NCBI RefSeq assembly: GCF_029051685.1 | Contig: NZ_JAACFT010000014.1 | Location: forward strand, 1 to 64,000 | Length of the DNA: 64,000 bases | Origin: Bradyrhizobium sp. CSA207 | GTDB taxonomy: Bacteria; Pseudomonadota; Alphaproteobacteria; Rhizobiales; Xanthobacteraceae | Reading direction: 5' to 3' | Shown here: piece after piece, positions 1 through 8,269 of the stretch | How positions within the stretch are numbered: the stretch's first letter is position 1 | How the letters are laid out: each line of letters begins with the position of its first letter | Notes under the pieces: generated by a model | Seen by the model: only the letters and a program-made list of their open reading frames with translations | Databases searched by the model: none | What the model was told of the DNA's origin: nothing | Position numbers and translations under genes: made by a program

Positions 1-39
1 CTCGCAAACACGCGAGGCGCCGCGGACAGCGCCCCGTCA

Positions 40-123
40 TTATGCGGAGCGACACAGCGGCAAAAGCCCGGGAAAACCGCGGCTACCAGCCAACGACTCC
101 GCATAATCCCGCGCTACGCATAA
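40..123. repeat. Cluster of TTATGCG[G/T]AG repeats at a gene break
   Basis: TTATGCGGAG lies on the plus strand at 40-49. The minus strand has TTATGCGGAG at 106-97 and TTATGCGTAG at 123-114, so there is one inverted pair and one direct pair. The DUF736 reading frame to the right ends exactly inside the 123-114 copy, whose TAG becomes its stop codon. This is what the end of an inserted element, or a recombination core site, would look like. Similar ends are known for elements carrying several tyrosine recombinases, but no recombinase gene is visible because the window starts here. The assignment is inference. Confidence 0.45.
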
Positions 124-272
124 TCGATGTTGCCAGAGTAGATGCGGAAGTGCGGTCCCTTGTCGGAAGGGTTGTCGACGCGGATCAGCTTGGCTTTGAC
201 GTTGAGGTTGAGCGTCTTGATGGCGCCGGAGAAGCCGTTGCCCGTGGAGGTGAAGGTGCCGATGGTAGCCAT
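114..272 (-). pseudogene. Truncated DUF736 protein (N-terminal 52 residues)
   Basis: The frame begins MATIGTFTSTGNGFSG and follows the DUF736 family through residue 49 (IKTLNLNVKAKL, DNPSDKGPHFRIYSGNI). It then stops within a TTATGCGTAG repeat. The intact relative at 14239-14556 has 105 residues, so about half is missing, including the conserved GREY-SVKLDDPSFPAPIYATL part. The start at 272 matches the start of the intact copy. DUF736 proteins are small cytoplasmic proteins of unknown function common on alphaproteobacterial plasmids. Its leader is interrupted 10 bases upstream by a group II intron. It is probably non-functional. Confidence 0.75.
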
Positions 273-897
273 TGTCTCATTCGTGCGCCAAGAGTGACGG
301 GTGGAGTCCGTCACGCGCACTTGTTGCCCCTGCGGGGTGGGAGACCCCGCAGCCCACGTGCCGCAAGCACGGGGGTTGAAGCAGACGGGTGAGGTAAGCC
401 GGGTGCCTCCGGCGAGCCATAAATGAGCAGAACCCGTCAAAGTCGGACGACCCGGGACTTCCGTCCGAGGCTGGTCCGGCGAGCGTACCTGCTACGGAAA
501 GAGTTATCGAACCGATGTTTGAAGCCTCGTTGCAACATGGAATCCGCCGAACCGGAAGTGGGCGGATCGGTCGAAAGACCGGAGGAGTGCCGATCTCCGC
601 TGAGTGGACGGGGATCAGGGACGTGCGTGATCGCGCACGTCAGCCAGCGGCCCAGCTTGCGGTGACCGTTGGCCGGAATCCTCACGGGGTAGAGTCGGTC
701 CCTAAGGCAGGTGAAGGGACGTCAGGTGAACTTGGGAACCTTGCCGTGTTCTCTCGCGCCGGATGGCGCGAGATGATCGAGGCGACCGATTATCGGCGCG
801 GCAGGGGGCGGAGTCTTCGTAGTAGTCGGAGGGCGGGAAAGCCGTCCACATGGCGAAGGGAGACAGTGGGTGAAGCAAGCCGGCAGGAGGCGGGCCG

Positions 898-2424
898 ATG
901 AGGCCCGGCGCGGTGAATACCGCGTTCGTCCTCGACATGCAGCGCAAGCTTCACAGGTGGAGTGTCGCGAATGCCGAAAAGGTGTTCGCGGATCTGTTCA
1001 ACATCGTATGCGACCGCAGGACGCTCTTGGAAAGCTGGCGTCGGCTGACCCGTAACAAAGGCAGCCGCACACCGGGTACCGATGGCGTCACGCGGAAGAC
1101 GGTCGAAGAGCGGCTGGGCGGCGCAGTACGGTTCATCGAGGATATCCGCGATGAACTACGCAGCGGCACCTATCGGCCCGAGCCTGTCCGGCAAAGGCTG
1201 ATCCCCAAACCGGGTAAGCCCGGCAAGGTGCGTCCGCTCGGCATTCCGACGCTCAAAGACCGACTGGTGCAAATGGCTTTGAAGCTCGTGCTGGAGCCGA
1301 TCTTCGAGGCGGACTTCTATCCGACCTCGTATGGCTTCCGGCCCGGCCGGAGCACCCATGATGCACTGGCGAAAATCCAGCGACGACTGCACCCCACACC
1401 CAGCGGCACTTCCGAGTACCGCTTCGTGATCGAGGGTGACATCAAGGGCTGCTTCGATGCCGTCGATCATCATGTGCTGATGGAGCGTGTGCGCCGACGC
1501 ATCGGGGATCGCAAGGTCCTCAGGCTCGTGCTCGCCTTCCTAAAAGCCGGTGTCATGATCGAGGGCACCGTCCGCCACCCTGTTACGGGCACCCCGCAGG
1601 GCGGCATCATCTCGCCGTTGCTGGCCAACGTCTATCTGGCGGCCATCGACGAGAGATACGGACGGTGGTCGATGCGCCCTCGCGAACGACCGCAGAATGC
1701 AGCCGACCGGCGGCTTTACGATCGCCGGAGAAACAGGCCGACATTCTACGCCGTACGTTACGCCGACGACTTCGTCGTGCTGACGGACGGGACCCGCGAG
1801 GAAGCAGAAGCCGAAAAGTTTGCGTTGGCGCAGTTCCTCAAAACGGAATTGCGCATGGAACTGTCGATGGAAAAGACCAGGATCACCGGCGTCGGGGAAG
1901 GCTTCGACTTCCTCGGCTATCGGGTGGTGCAGACCAAGGCACGCCGCACCGGACGTATGGTCGGTAATCTCTTCATTCCGAAGAGCAAGCTGAAAGACCT
2001 GCGCCACAAGATCAAGGTCAGGGTGAAGGCGACGCCGACAGGCCAAGCCCTTGCCGATCTCATCGACGATCTCAACCCGGTCATCACCGGATGGCGAAAC
2101 TACTACCGCTACGCCACGTGGGCCACGCGGGACTTTGCCAGTCTGGATTGGTGGCTGTGGGAGCGCATCGGGCGATGGCTGCACAGGAAGCACCCTAAGA
2201 CGACGTGGCACGAACTGCGTCGCCGCTTCCAGGCAACAGCGCCCGACAGCCGCTGGCGATGGGTCGACGGACCGAAATCGCTGCGGTTCTTCCGGGAAGG
2301 CGGATCACTCCACTTCCCGCACCGGGGCATACGCATACCGAACGGATGGAACGATCCTGGCGAGAAGTTCCGCAAAGGAGCCGATCGCTTCTGGGCGTCG
2401 TTCAACACCCTCATGGACGCGTGA
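898..2424 (+). CDS. ltrA: Group II intron reverse transcriptase/maturase
   Basis: This 508-residue protein copies the intron into DNA and helps the RNA splice. The reverse transcriptase domain covers roughly residues 60-340, with the catalytic YADD at 288-291, RPLGIPTLKDR upstream, the YGFRPGRSTHDAL block and TPQGGIISPLLAN before it. A maturase (domain X) region follows with the GWRNYYRYA signature near residue 400. No HNH endonuclease domain is visible after it, so the protein probably relies on endonuclease-independent retrohoming. The start ATG has an AGGAGG 8 bases upstream. A second ATG lies 12 codons in. The frame is intact, so the intron may still be active. Confidence 0.95.
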   Translation: MRPGAVNTAFVLDMQRKLHRWSVANAEKVFADLFNIVCDRRTLLESWRRLTRNKGSRTPGTDGVTRKTVEERLGGAVRFIEDIRDELRSGTYRPEPVRQRLIPKPGKPGKVRPLGIPTLKDRLVQMALKLVLEPIFEADFYPTSYGFRPGRSTHDALAKIQRRLHPTPSGTSEYRFVIEGDIKGCFDAVDHHVLMERVRRRIGDRKVLRLVLAFLKAGVMIEGTVRHPVTGTPQGGIISPLLANVYLAAIDERYGRWSMRPRERPQNAADRRLYDRRRNRPTFYAVRYADDFVVLTDGTREEAEAEKFALAQFLKTELRMELSMEKTRITGVGEGFDFLGYRVVQTKARRTGRMVGNLFIPKSKLKDLRHKIKVRVKATPTGQALADLIDDLNPVITGWRNYYRYATWATRDFASLDWWLWERIGRWLHRKHPKTTWHELRRRFQATAPDSRWRWVDGPKSLRFFREGGSLHFPHRGIRIPNGWNDPGEKFRKGADRFWASFNTLMDA

Positions 2425-2454
2425 GGATCACACGCGGCGTAAGCCGCGCATGGA

Positions 2455-2488
2455 GAGCCGGTGGCTTGGAAACTTGCACGCCCGGTTC
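2455..2488 (+). ncRNA. Group II intron domain V
   Basis: A 34-base hairpin starts GAGCCG, carries a GAAA tetraloop-like turn (TTGGAAACTT) and ends CGGTTC. This is the canonical catalytic domain V shape. It lies 30 bases after the reverse transcriptase stop and is followed by a domain VI-like hairpin up to 2549. Confidence 0.9.
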
Positions 2489-2555
2489 GGCGAGAGGGGC
2501 GCAGAAACCATCCGTCGCAAGACGGACAGGCGCTGTGCCCCTACTCTACCCTTGG

Positions 2556-2810
2556 TTTTCTCGGGCCGCGCCGATCGCGACCTCGATGGCGGTCGTGCGA
2601 CCGGAGGCGATCGACCTGCACCCGGAGGGCCGAAATGAAATGGAGGGCGGCCGGCAGCGACTTTCTTGGACCGCGAGGAATGGTGCGCAGCGCCAGGGGA
2701 AGAAAGTCGAGGACGGACGTTGCAGGGACAAGATCGAGAGCCCGCGAAGCGGGATCGGCCTTCGGTCAGACCAGCCTTTATCGAGGACGCAGATGGGTGC
2801 GCCCGTCGCG
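2556..2810. repeat. Diverged copy A of the DUF736 leader (see 14572-14830)
   Basis: This stretch matches 14572-14830 with many substitutions and small gaps. Shared blocks include TCGGGCCGCG, TCGCGACCTCGATGGC, GACCGGAGGCGATCG, GCGAGGAATGG and CAGGGGAAGAAAG. In both loci it lies directly upstream of a DUF736 gene, so it is a duplicated leader that carried no protein-coding frame with it. The rest of the gap, 2811-3241, holds nothing I can recognise. Confidence 0.7.
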
Positions 2811-3241
2811 AAAACACATGGAATGAAGAACAGGCGGCCCTAGTGCGTTCGGCCATTCGGCAACGGGCGTGGCAGCAAAATGCGGCTCACCTTAAGTCAG
2901 GTCACCTGGACGGCGCGTCATCACCCGCAATGGAGATCGTCGCTGTCAGCAACGTCGGCGCACGTGTCGAACTCGCGATCGCAAGATCGATAACGAGGCT
3001 GGCAACGTACTCGCCATGTGGATGCAACCCCGCCCTTCGCATCCATGCGACCGAGCGCCCCGCGAGGCGAAAAACAGATGCTAACGTCGCTGTATGTGCC
3101 GGCCTCCGAGTCCGGGACCGCCGGCACGCGCGATGGAACGAAGCTGGGCGTTCGGGTTGCAACTCCACATCGTCGGAGGGTTGTGAGCACAATCGCCCTC
3201 TGCAAGCAATCCCGCTGCCGGGCTCGATTTCAACTCGAACG

Positions 3242-3424
3242 TTATTTGGCCGGCGGTCGCAGCGGGCTTTCCGCCCACTTCCGGGCGGCGGGATCGCGCA
3301 GCGGATCGTCCTCGCAGACCACGCAGACGTAGCGCGGCCGGCCGGGCGCGACGTCGTCGGGCAGGGCCGTCATCGGCTTACCGCACTTCGGGCACAGCTT
3401 CCGGCTGAGGTAGAGCGGAGTCAT
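3242..3424 (-). CDS. Small zinc-ribbon protein, 60 residues
   Basis: The protein begins MTPLYLSRKLCPKCGKPMTALPDD and contains CPKC followed by CVVC about 22 residues later. These four cysteines should bind one zinc as a ribbon. Its function is unknown. The start at 3424 is chosen because the conserved part begins there, although the frame stays open 36 codons upstream. Small proteins of this look are frequent in Bradyrhizobium. It lies alone between the intron region and the next small gene, which points away from it. Confidence 0.6.
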   Translation of the reverse strand: MTPLYLSRKLCPKCGKPMTALPDDVAPGRPRYVCVVCEDDPLRDPAARKWAESPLRPPAK

Positions 3425-3558
3425 GATTTTTGCCTGCCGGGACCAGCTTAGTTCCCCGTGCGCCGCGAGCACAAGTAAATCGCCGAAAATTGTCCGCATG
3501 CACCAGGCCGCTTGACGCGGAGCGCGTCTCACGTTGAAATCCGATTTTCAGTGGCGTC

Positions 3559-3759
3559 GTGGAAGAATTTTATAGGGGCTTCGCGCAGCGGGCGCGCGAT
3601 CTGGCGGAGAACGCGGACCCATTCACCAAGCGGCGGCTGCTCGACCTAGCCCAGCGATACGATCTCAAGAGCAAACCGGGAGCCCCGGGCGGTCGGACTC
3701 TCCCGCCGCCGCGCGCGACGCCACCGACGGTGCTGTTTTCCGGCTCCGGCGAAGCTTAA
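3559..3759 (+). CDS. Small hypothetical protein, 66 residues
   Basis: The protein starts on GTG and reads MEEFYRGFAQRARDLAENAD, followed by PFTKRRLLDLAQRYD, a short helical stretch. The C-terminal third is proline-rich and looks disordered. I recall similar small proteins (FYR-FA-RARDLAE-ADPFTK-RLLDLA-RYD) from Bradyrhizobium, none with a known role. It is divergent from the zinc-ribbon gene at 3242-3424. The start could lie elsewhere because no ATG fits. Confidence 0.5.
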   Translation: MEEFYRGFAQRARDLAENADPFTKRRLLDLAQRYDLKSKPGAPGGRTLPPPRATPPTVLFSGSGEA

Positions 3760-3900
3760 GAGTAGTCGGAGCGCGGCCCGGTCGTCGGTTTTCTATGTTT
3801 TCATCGACCGGTCCGGGTGTCGGCCGCGCGCGGTCGCGGTGCTCGCGTTAGTACAAGCTGGCCCTACAGCGCTGAACCGCGCTGACTGCGGCGCGAGGAG

Positions 3901-4320
3901 TCATCGCCTGCGCCGCGCGATCTCGTCAGCGACCATGCCCTCCGCCCGCACCAGCCGCTCATGCAGGGTCTCGAACATATCGAGGATGTCATCATTGGGT
4001 TCATTCTTGCCCTGCTCGATGGCTTCGGCGACGAGCTCATCGAGGGGCGTCTCCTTCAATTGACCTTTCTCCAGAAGATCCTCAAGAAGGCTATCGCTGG
4101 TCGGCTGCGGTTGGATGCGTCCGTCGGAATTGCACCAGACGCCGAATGTGTGTTGTCCCAGAACGGCGTGCTCGACCATCTCCGCATCCAGCGGAATCAG
4201 CGTCCCCCAGGCCTCGCCCGCCTCGTCCGCGAACCCCGCCACGTACATCCGTTGCTCCGCGGCGCCTTCATCACGAGGCTGGAAAAATGGCGTGAGGACG
4301 ATTGGAGGGTATTTTGCCAT
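3901..4320 (-). CDS. Hypothetical protein, 139 residues
   Basis: The frame from MAKYPPIVLTPFFQPRDEG is acidic, with leucine-rich segments such as SLLEDLLEKGQLKETPLDELVAEAIEQGK. It ends in a basic tail (EIARRRR). A GGAGAG lies about 6 bases before the ATG at 4320. I recognise no domain. It lies 110 bases downstream of repC in the same orientation, so it could be cotranscribed with the replication operon, but nothing shows a role in replication. Confidence 0.5.
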   Translation of the reverse strand: MAKYPPIVLTPFFQPRDEGAAEQRMYVAGFADEAGEAWGTLIPLDAEMVEHAVLGQHTFGVWCNSDGRIQPQPTSDSLLEDLLEKGQLKETPLDELVAEAIEQGKNEPNDDILDMFETLHERLVRAEGMVADEIARRRR

Positions 4321-4429
4321 GACGATCTCTCCGAACGGCTTTGCGTCGACACAGCGCAGCAGCGGGGTCAGTACGCACACTTTCGATCACACGAAAAAAG
4401 GCAAGGTCTGGGAACGGCGCCTCATCGCC

Positions 4430-5662
4430 TCACGCCCGCTGCTTGTCTCGCCGGCGAGAATTGATCTGCGCCATCAGGATCGGGCCAAGCGAAAATTCGC
4501 CGACCTCGGCTTTTCGCGTCAGACCGCGCAGATAACCGCCGGCGGAATTGATCGCCGTCCCGCGCTGCAGGATACACGCGACGACGATGGCTGCGGGCAC
4601 CTCGCCCATAACCTTTTGCGCCTCCTCCCAGGCGCTCGGACTGATCCCCAGCATCGATCGTACAACGGCCGCTGTGGCCAGGAAATCGCGCCAGTTCGAA
4701 ATCCCGCCCTTCGCATAATCGACGATGTCCGGGCATGCACTCAGGACCATTCCCAATGGATACGCCCCCTCCCCGACTCGCGATGGTTGAGGTTTGGGCT
4801 CAGCTCCCGCCGCCCTGCCTTCTCGGAAGACAGGTTCAAGATCAATAGGGGCTTCTGGATTTGAATTCTGTATGTGGCGCTCAGAATGGGACTCATTGGC
4901 GCTCGGATTCTTGGATTTGATGTGTGCTTCCAGAAGATTGAGCACGTCGTCGGCTAGCTGCGACAACTCGTCGGCGATCGGCTCGAGCTCCTGGCGCGTC
5001 GCCGTGCGCGGAATCTGATCGACGATCGCGCGGAAGGCAGCGTGCACGACCTGCCAATCGGCAGGCCCCTGCCCTCCCCTACGCGTCGGGACGGCTTCCT
5101 CAATGCCAGTTGCAATCATCTTCGCGATGTCGCGCCGGCACAGCGTGATGCGCTCTCGTACGAGCTTGAGTGCGCGGGCCTCGGCTTCGATATCGGCCGC
5201 CAGGCTCGCGAACTCTTCCGAGCGCACGACGAGCGGTGACAGATCGAAGCCGAACGCGAGCTCGATTTTGCCAGCATCGTCCTTCCGCGCATATCGCTTG
5301 CCATTTGGACTGTCGCGCCGAACGATTAGCCCCGCGTCGACCAGCACAGCGAGGTGGCGTCGCAGCGTCGATGCCGGCATGCCGTGCGCTCGCCGAGCGA
5401 GCTGATGGTTCGAGGGGAAGACGATCAGGTCATCCTCTCCTGTCAGCGCGGTCTCGGGATGGAAGGTTAGGAGCGCGTTTAGCACCGAGAGCGCGCGCTC
5501 CGAAACCCCAAGGCGCGGCCGTGCCGTGCAGATGGCGTGGAAGATCTTCCATTTGTGCACGATCTTTTCGGGAGGACGTTCCGTTGCGACCATCTGGCTT
5601 GCCACATGGGCAAGCGTCAGCGATCGCCGCCCAAAGGGCGTCGTTGGAGAGTGTGACTGCAT
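4430..5662 (-). CDS. repC: RepC, plasmid replication initiator
   Basis: The 410-residue product is the usual length for RepC. It starts MQSHSPTTPFGRRSLTLAHV and contains the conserved initiator region KWKIFHAICTARPRLGVSERALSVLNALLTFHP, then a winged-helix part (FPSNHQLARRAHGMPASTLRRHLAVLVDAGLIVRRDSPNGKRYA). A more variable C-terminal half ends with GGYLRGLTRKAE near residue 380. RepC starts replication of repABC plasmids at an origin known in other members to lie inside repC, so 4430-5662 probably includes oriV. It is the third gene of the repABC operon and is separated from repB by 197 bases that encode the antisense RNA controlling its level. Confidence 0.95.
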   Translation of the reverse strand: MQSHSPTTPFGRRSLTLAHVASQMVATERPPEKIVHKWKIFHAICTARPRLGVSERALSVLNALLTFHPETALTGEDDLIVFPSNHQLARRAHGMPASTLRRHLAVLVDAGLIVRRDSPNGKRYARKDDAGKIELAFGFDLSPLVVRSEEFASLAADIEAEARALKLVRERITLCRRDIAKMIATGIEEAVPTRRGGQGPADWQVVHAAFRAIVDQIPRTATRQELEPIADELSQLADDVLNLLEAHIKSKNPSANESHSERHIQNSNPEAPIDLEPVFREGRAAGAEPKPQPSRVGEGAYPLGMVLSACPDIVDYAKGGISNWRDFLATAAVVRSMLGISPSAWEEAQKVMGEVPAAIVVACILQRGTAINSAGGYLRGLTRKAEVGEFSLGPILMAQINSRRRDKQRA

Positions 5663-5728
5663 GTCTTTGCCTCAGTTGGGCAAAGAAAATCCGCTCGCCG
5701 AAACGACGATAAAATCGCGTAGAAACTC

Positions 5729-5757
5729 TTGACTGCGATTCGCGAAAGTGATTCTCT
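5729..5757 (+). promoter_or_regulatory. Probable promoter of the repABC antisense RNA
   Basis: The plus strand has TTGACT at 5729-5734 and TTCTCT at 5752-5757 with a 17-base spacer. It points toward the terminator hairpin at 5783-5819 and opposes repABC transcription, as expected for the incompatibility RNA promoter in this family. The -10 box is only a fair match. Confidence 0.55.
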
Positions 5758-5763
5758 GTCAGT

Positions 5764-5819
5764 CGCCAAACTTGAAGAGAAGGGCTTCCGGAACTCCGTT
5801 TCGGGGGCCTTTTTCTTTT
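5764..5819 (+). ncRNA. repABC antisense (counter-transcribed) RNA
   Basis: Between repB and repC a short transcript of about 55 bases is predicted on the plus strand, from just after the promoter at 5729-5757 to an intrinsic terminator. In other repABC plasmids an RNA in this position pairs with the repC leader and represses repC, acting as an incompatibility determinant. Position, orientation and size all fit. The exact start is inferred. Confidence 0.75.
5783..5819 (+). terminator. Terminator of the antisense RNA
   Basis: GGCTTCCG at 5783-5790 pairs with CGGGGGCC at 5802-5809 (8 pairs, two of them G-U), followed by TTTTTCTTTT. This is a standard Rho-independent terminator on the plus strand. 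Confidence 0.8.
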
Positions 5820-5859
5820 GCCTTGTCTGCTCCTGGTTCGTGTTTACGGGACGAGACCG

Positions 5860-6879
5860 TCAGGCCTCGGTACTTTCCTGACCACTGCTCTTCTTGGAAA
5901 AGGCGTCGAACAGGGCCGGGAGTTGGTCCACAAGAAATGCCGCGAATGTCGTCGAGACATTCTTGTCGATGGTAAGCTTCAATTCGCGCTCGGCCTGACG
6001 CACGTGCGCAATCTTTTCCCCGGACACGGAAAAGATCGGCTTCTCGTCCGACCCTTTCGAGGGCTCCCCGCGAGATGGACGGGTTGCCGCGGAGAATGCT
6101 GCAAGAAATCGTGCGTCGGTTTCGCGCTCTGCAAATTTAGGTTCGGCGATCGCCGCTCTGACCCGTTTGAGCGCCGCGGAATCCTTGATCAATTCAGCGA
6201 ATGACTGCCAACGGCCGCGGCCAACTTTCGGAGCTTTCCCGATTGCTTGAATGACCTCGGCAGGAACCGATCGAGCCACGGCAAGAAGTTTCGAGGCCTC
6301 CGCCCGATCGACCGACAACGCATCCTGCACGACTGAGCGGCTATGCCCGGCATCCTCGATATGCATCGCGAAGCTGGCGCGCTCAATGAAACTCAAATCT
6401 TCGCGCGGTGCGTTCTCGAGGCCTTGCGCCACGACAAGCGCCTCATCTGACAACGATCGCAGAATTGCTTTGACGGAAATACCTAGTTCGCGCGTGGCGC
6501 GGACGCGGCGATGACCATAGGCGCTCTGATAGCGCCCTTTCGCTTCAGGATGCTCCCGAACGAGAATGGGCACCTCTTGGCCACGCTGTGCGATCGACTG
6601 TTTGAGCGCTTCGAACGAGCTATCATCCTGATCGCGAAAACGGTCGGCCAGCGGTGACGGATCGACGAGCGAGGGGTCGATTTCAAGTATCACAGCTCCG
6701 GATGCAATTCTTTCGCGAAGCTCCTCGTTCTCTTTCTCAACCTCCGAGAAAGAGTCTTTCAACGAGCGAACCGAGCCCGACGAGACCCGCGGCAAGGCAG
6801 CCGGCATGTTGTCAGCTGACAACGCACTTGATTGCGGGGCCGTGAAAAGGCTCTTGATAGTGTCAGTACGTTTGCTCAT
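5860..6879 (-). CDS. repB: RepB, ParB-type centromere-binding partition protein
   Basis: The 339-residue protein has the ParB N-terminal nuclease-like fold: DPSLVDPSPLADRFRDQDDSSFEALKQSI, then GQEVPILVREHPEAKGRYQSAYGHRRVRATRELG. A helix-turn-helix region follows (VVQDALSVDRAEASKLLAVARSVP). It should bind parS and work with RepA to segregate the plasmid. The ATG at 6879 overlaps the repA stop as ATGA, which implies translational coupling. A GTG three codons upstream is possible but less likely. One parS site (6808-6823) lies inside its own N-terminal codons. Confidence 0.95.
   Translation of the reverse strand: MSKRTDTIKSLFTAPQSSALSADNMPAALPRVSSGSVRSLKDSFSEVEKENEELRERIASGAVILEIDPSLVDPSPLADRFRDQDDSSFEALKQSIAQRGQEVPILVREHPEAKGRYQSAYGHRRVRATRELGISVKAILRSLSDEALVVAQGLENAPREDLSFIERASFAMHIEDAGHSRSVVQDALSVDRAEASKLLAVARSVPAEVIQAIGKAPKVGRGRWQSFAELIKDSAALKRVRAAIAEPKFAERETDARFLAAFSAATRPSRGEPSKGSDEKPIFSVSGEKIAHVRQAERELKLTIDKNVSTTFAAFLVDQLPALFDAFSKKSSGQESTEA
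6808..6823. promoter_or_regulatory. parS: parS site 1 (inside repB)
   Basis: The perfect 16-bp palindrome GTTGTCAGCTGACAAC lies in the 5' codons of repB. It is identical to three other copies at 8254, 9414 and 9451, and is of the GTTN-GC-NAAC type known as parS in repABC plasmids. Confidence 0.85.
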
Positions 6880-8090
6880 CGACCCCACACCTTCTTAAGA
6901 AGTTGCGCGATTTCGGCATTGACCGCGTCGACCGATTCTAATGCCCGGTCGTAGGCGCCCCGCCCTACGGCGCCGCGCTCCAGCTCATAAAGTGATTGCT
7001 TGGTGAGACCAGCATTGGCGATCGCGGTCGATTTCCACACAGTCGCCTGGAGCACATCTGAACCAAAGAGGGTGCGGAGGAGAGCCACGATTTGAGCCTC
7101 AGGCACGTCATTGGGATCGTGACGCGTGATGACGTACCGGATGAAATCGTGATCGAGGCGCCCGCCAGCTTCTTCGATGACGGACATGAGATCCGACGTC
7201 ATGAGAAGAAATTGGCTCATGGATGCGACATCGACCATCTGCGGATGGATGGTCACGAGCATAGCGGTCGCCGCGTTTAGCGCGCCCATGGTCAGGTAAC
7301 CAAGTTGGGGTGGGCAGTCGATAACAACGACGTCGTATTCGTCTGCAACCTGGTCGATGGCACTGGCGACGCGGCGAAAGAACAGGTCGTGTCCGCGTTC
7401 TCGCCGCTCGACCATTGCTCGAGGCGTAGTGTGCTCAAACTCCATAAGCTCGAGATTGCCTGGAACGAGCCCTATCCCGTCAAAATAGGTCGGCCGGACA
7501 ATCTCGCGCAGTGGCCGGCGATGTTCGTCATATCGGATGGCCCCGTACAGGGTTTCGTTCGCCCCAATGTCAAACTCGGGTTGGTACCCGAACATTGCTG
7601 AAAGCGAAGCTTGCGGATCGAGGTCAATCGCGAGGACCCGAAAGCCGGCAAGGGCGAGGTATTGCGACAGATACAATGCCGTCGTCGTCTTGGCGGAGCC
7701 GCCTTTGAAGTTTGCAACGGTGATGATTTGGAGCTTGTCGCCTGGGCGCCGGCGCGGAAGGAATTCCATTGCTTCGCGCGGCCGCGCAGTGGCTAGATAC
7801 TCGCGCAACTCATGAATCTGACCCAGAGTGTAAGACCGTCGCCCCCCGGTTCCTGTCGCTGGGGTTGGTCCAAGTCCGTCAAGAGAGAGCTGCCGAAGGT
7901 ACCCATCGGACACGCCCGCAATTCGCGCAACCTCTCCAGAGGTGAACGACCGGAGCGACTTGCTCGCCGAAGGCGGGAAAAGAGTTGTCGCGAGCGAGCG
8001 AAGCTGGCCGGAAAGAATGCCCGCGTGCCGAGTGATCCGCGCAGACGCAGTCTCGCTCATGGTAGCCGAATCTTCCGCTAAGATCGCCAT
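6876..8090 (-). CDS. repA: RepA, ParA-type partition ATPase
   Basis: The 404-residue protein has an N-terminal MerR-like DNA-binding part (FTSGEVARIAGVSDGYLRQLSLDGLGP) and a ParA ATPase domain. The deviant Walker A motif KGGSAKTT is at about residues 129-136, DLDPQASLS follows and DVVVIDCPPQLG is near residue 260. RepA drives plasmid segregation with RepB and represses the operon. The ATG at 8090 is preferred over a TTG four codons earlier because an AGAAGG lies just before it. It is the first gene of repABC, with three parS copies upstream. Confidence 0.95.
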   Translation of the reverse strand: MAILAEDSATMSETASARITRHAGILSGQLRSLATTLFPPSASKSLRSFTSGEVARIAGVSDGYLRQLSLDGLGPTPATGTGGRRSYTLGQIHELREYLATARPREAMEFLPRRRPGDKLQIITVANFKGGSAKTTTALYLSQYLALAGFRVLAIDLDPQASLSAMFGYQPEFDIGANETLYGAIRYDEHRRPLREIVRPTYFDGIGLVPGNLELMEFEHTTPRAMVERRERGHDLFFRRVASAIDQVADEYDVVVIDCPPQLGYLTMGALNAATAMLVTIHPQMVDVASMSQFLLMTSDLMSVIEEAGGRLDHDFIRYVITRHDPNDVPEAQIVALLRTLFGSDVLQATVWKSTAIANAGLTKQSLYELERGAVGRGAYDRALESVDAVNAEIAQLLKKVWGR

Positions 8091-8181
8091 TTGCCTTCTC
8101 AAGACGGTTTCTGCTCGTCAGACGCCTAGTCTCCGTCTTGAGAGATGGCCACGATTCTGTGATTTGAGCAAGAATTAAAGG

Positions 8182-8198
8182 GTTAACGAGTTATTAAC
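8182..8198. promoter_or_regulatory. Inverted repeat upstream of repA
   Basis: GTTAA at 8182-8186 and TTAAC at 8194-8198 form an inverted repeat about 90 bases before repA in an AT-rich patch. RepA-RepB autorepression in this plasmid family acts on inverted repeats near the repA promoter, so this is the best operator candidate. No binding evidence is available. Confidence 0.45.
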
Positions 8199-8253
8199 GC
8201 TCGATGACGTGCCAAACGGCGCGCGGGCCCATTTTTTGGTGCACCGCCCTGTT

Positions 8254-8269
8254 GTTGTCAGCTGACAAC
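8254..8269. promoter_or_regulatory. parS: parS site 2 (upstream of repA)
   Basis: GTTGTCAGCTGACAAC, identical to the other three copies, lies 164 bases upstream of the repA start. Confidence 0.88.

Larger units (their letters stand above)
283..2549 (+). mobile_element. Group II intron, apparently full length
   Basis: The 5' end reads GTGCGCC, a normal group II intron start, and the 3' end closes a domain VI hairpin ending in CTAC at 2549. In between are about 600 bases of structured 5' RNA, the intron-encoded reverse transcriptase at 898-2424, and a clear domain V at 2455-2488. The flanks support the boundaries. The sequence just left (the DUF736 start region) and just right (TTTCTCGGGCCGCG at 2555) are contiguous in the intact DUF736 locus, where TTCTCGGGCCGCG follows the start region at 14572. 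The intron therefore sits in the leader of the truncated DUF736 gene, with its strand opposite to that gene. Exact ends could be off by a few bases. Confidence 0.88.

Noticed and set aside
2666..3451. 261-codon plus-strand frame after the group II intron
   Set aside because: It runs through the duplicated DUF736 leader and the zinc-ribbon gene on the other strand, and has no family resemblance.
4115..4864. 249-codon plus-strand frame opposite repC
   Set aside because: It lies across repC and the hypothetical gene at 3901-4320 and shows no protein-like pattern.
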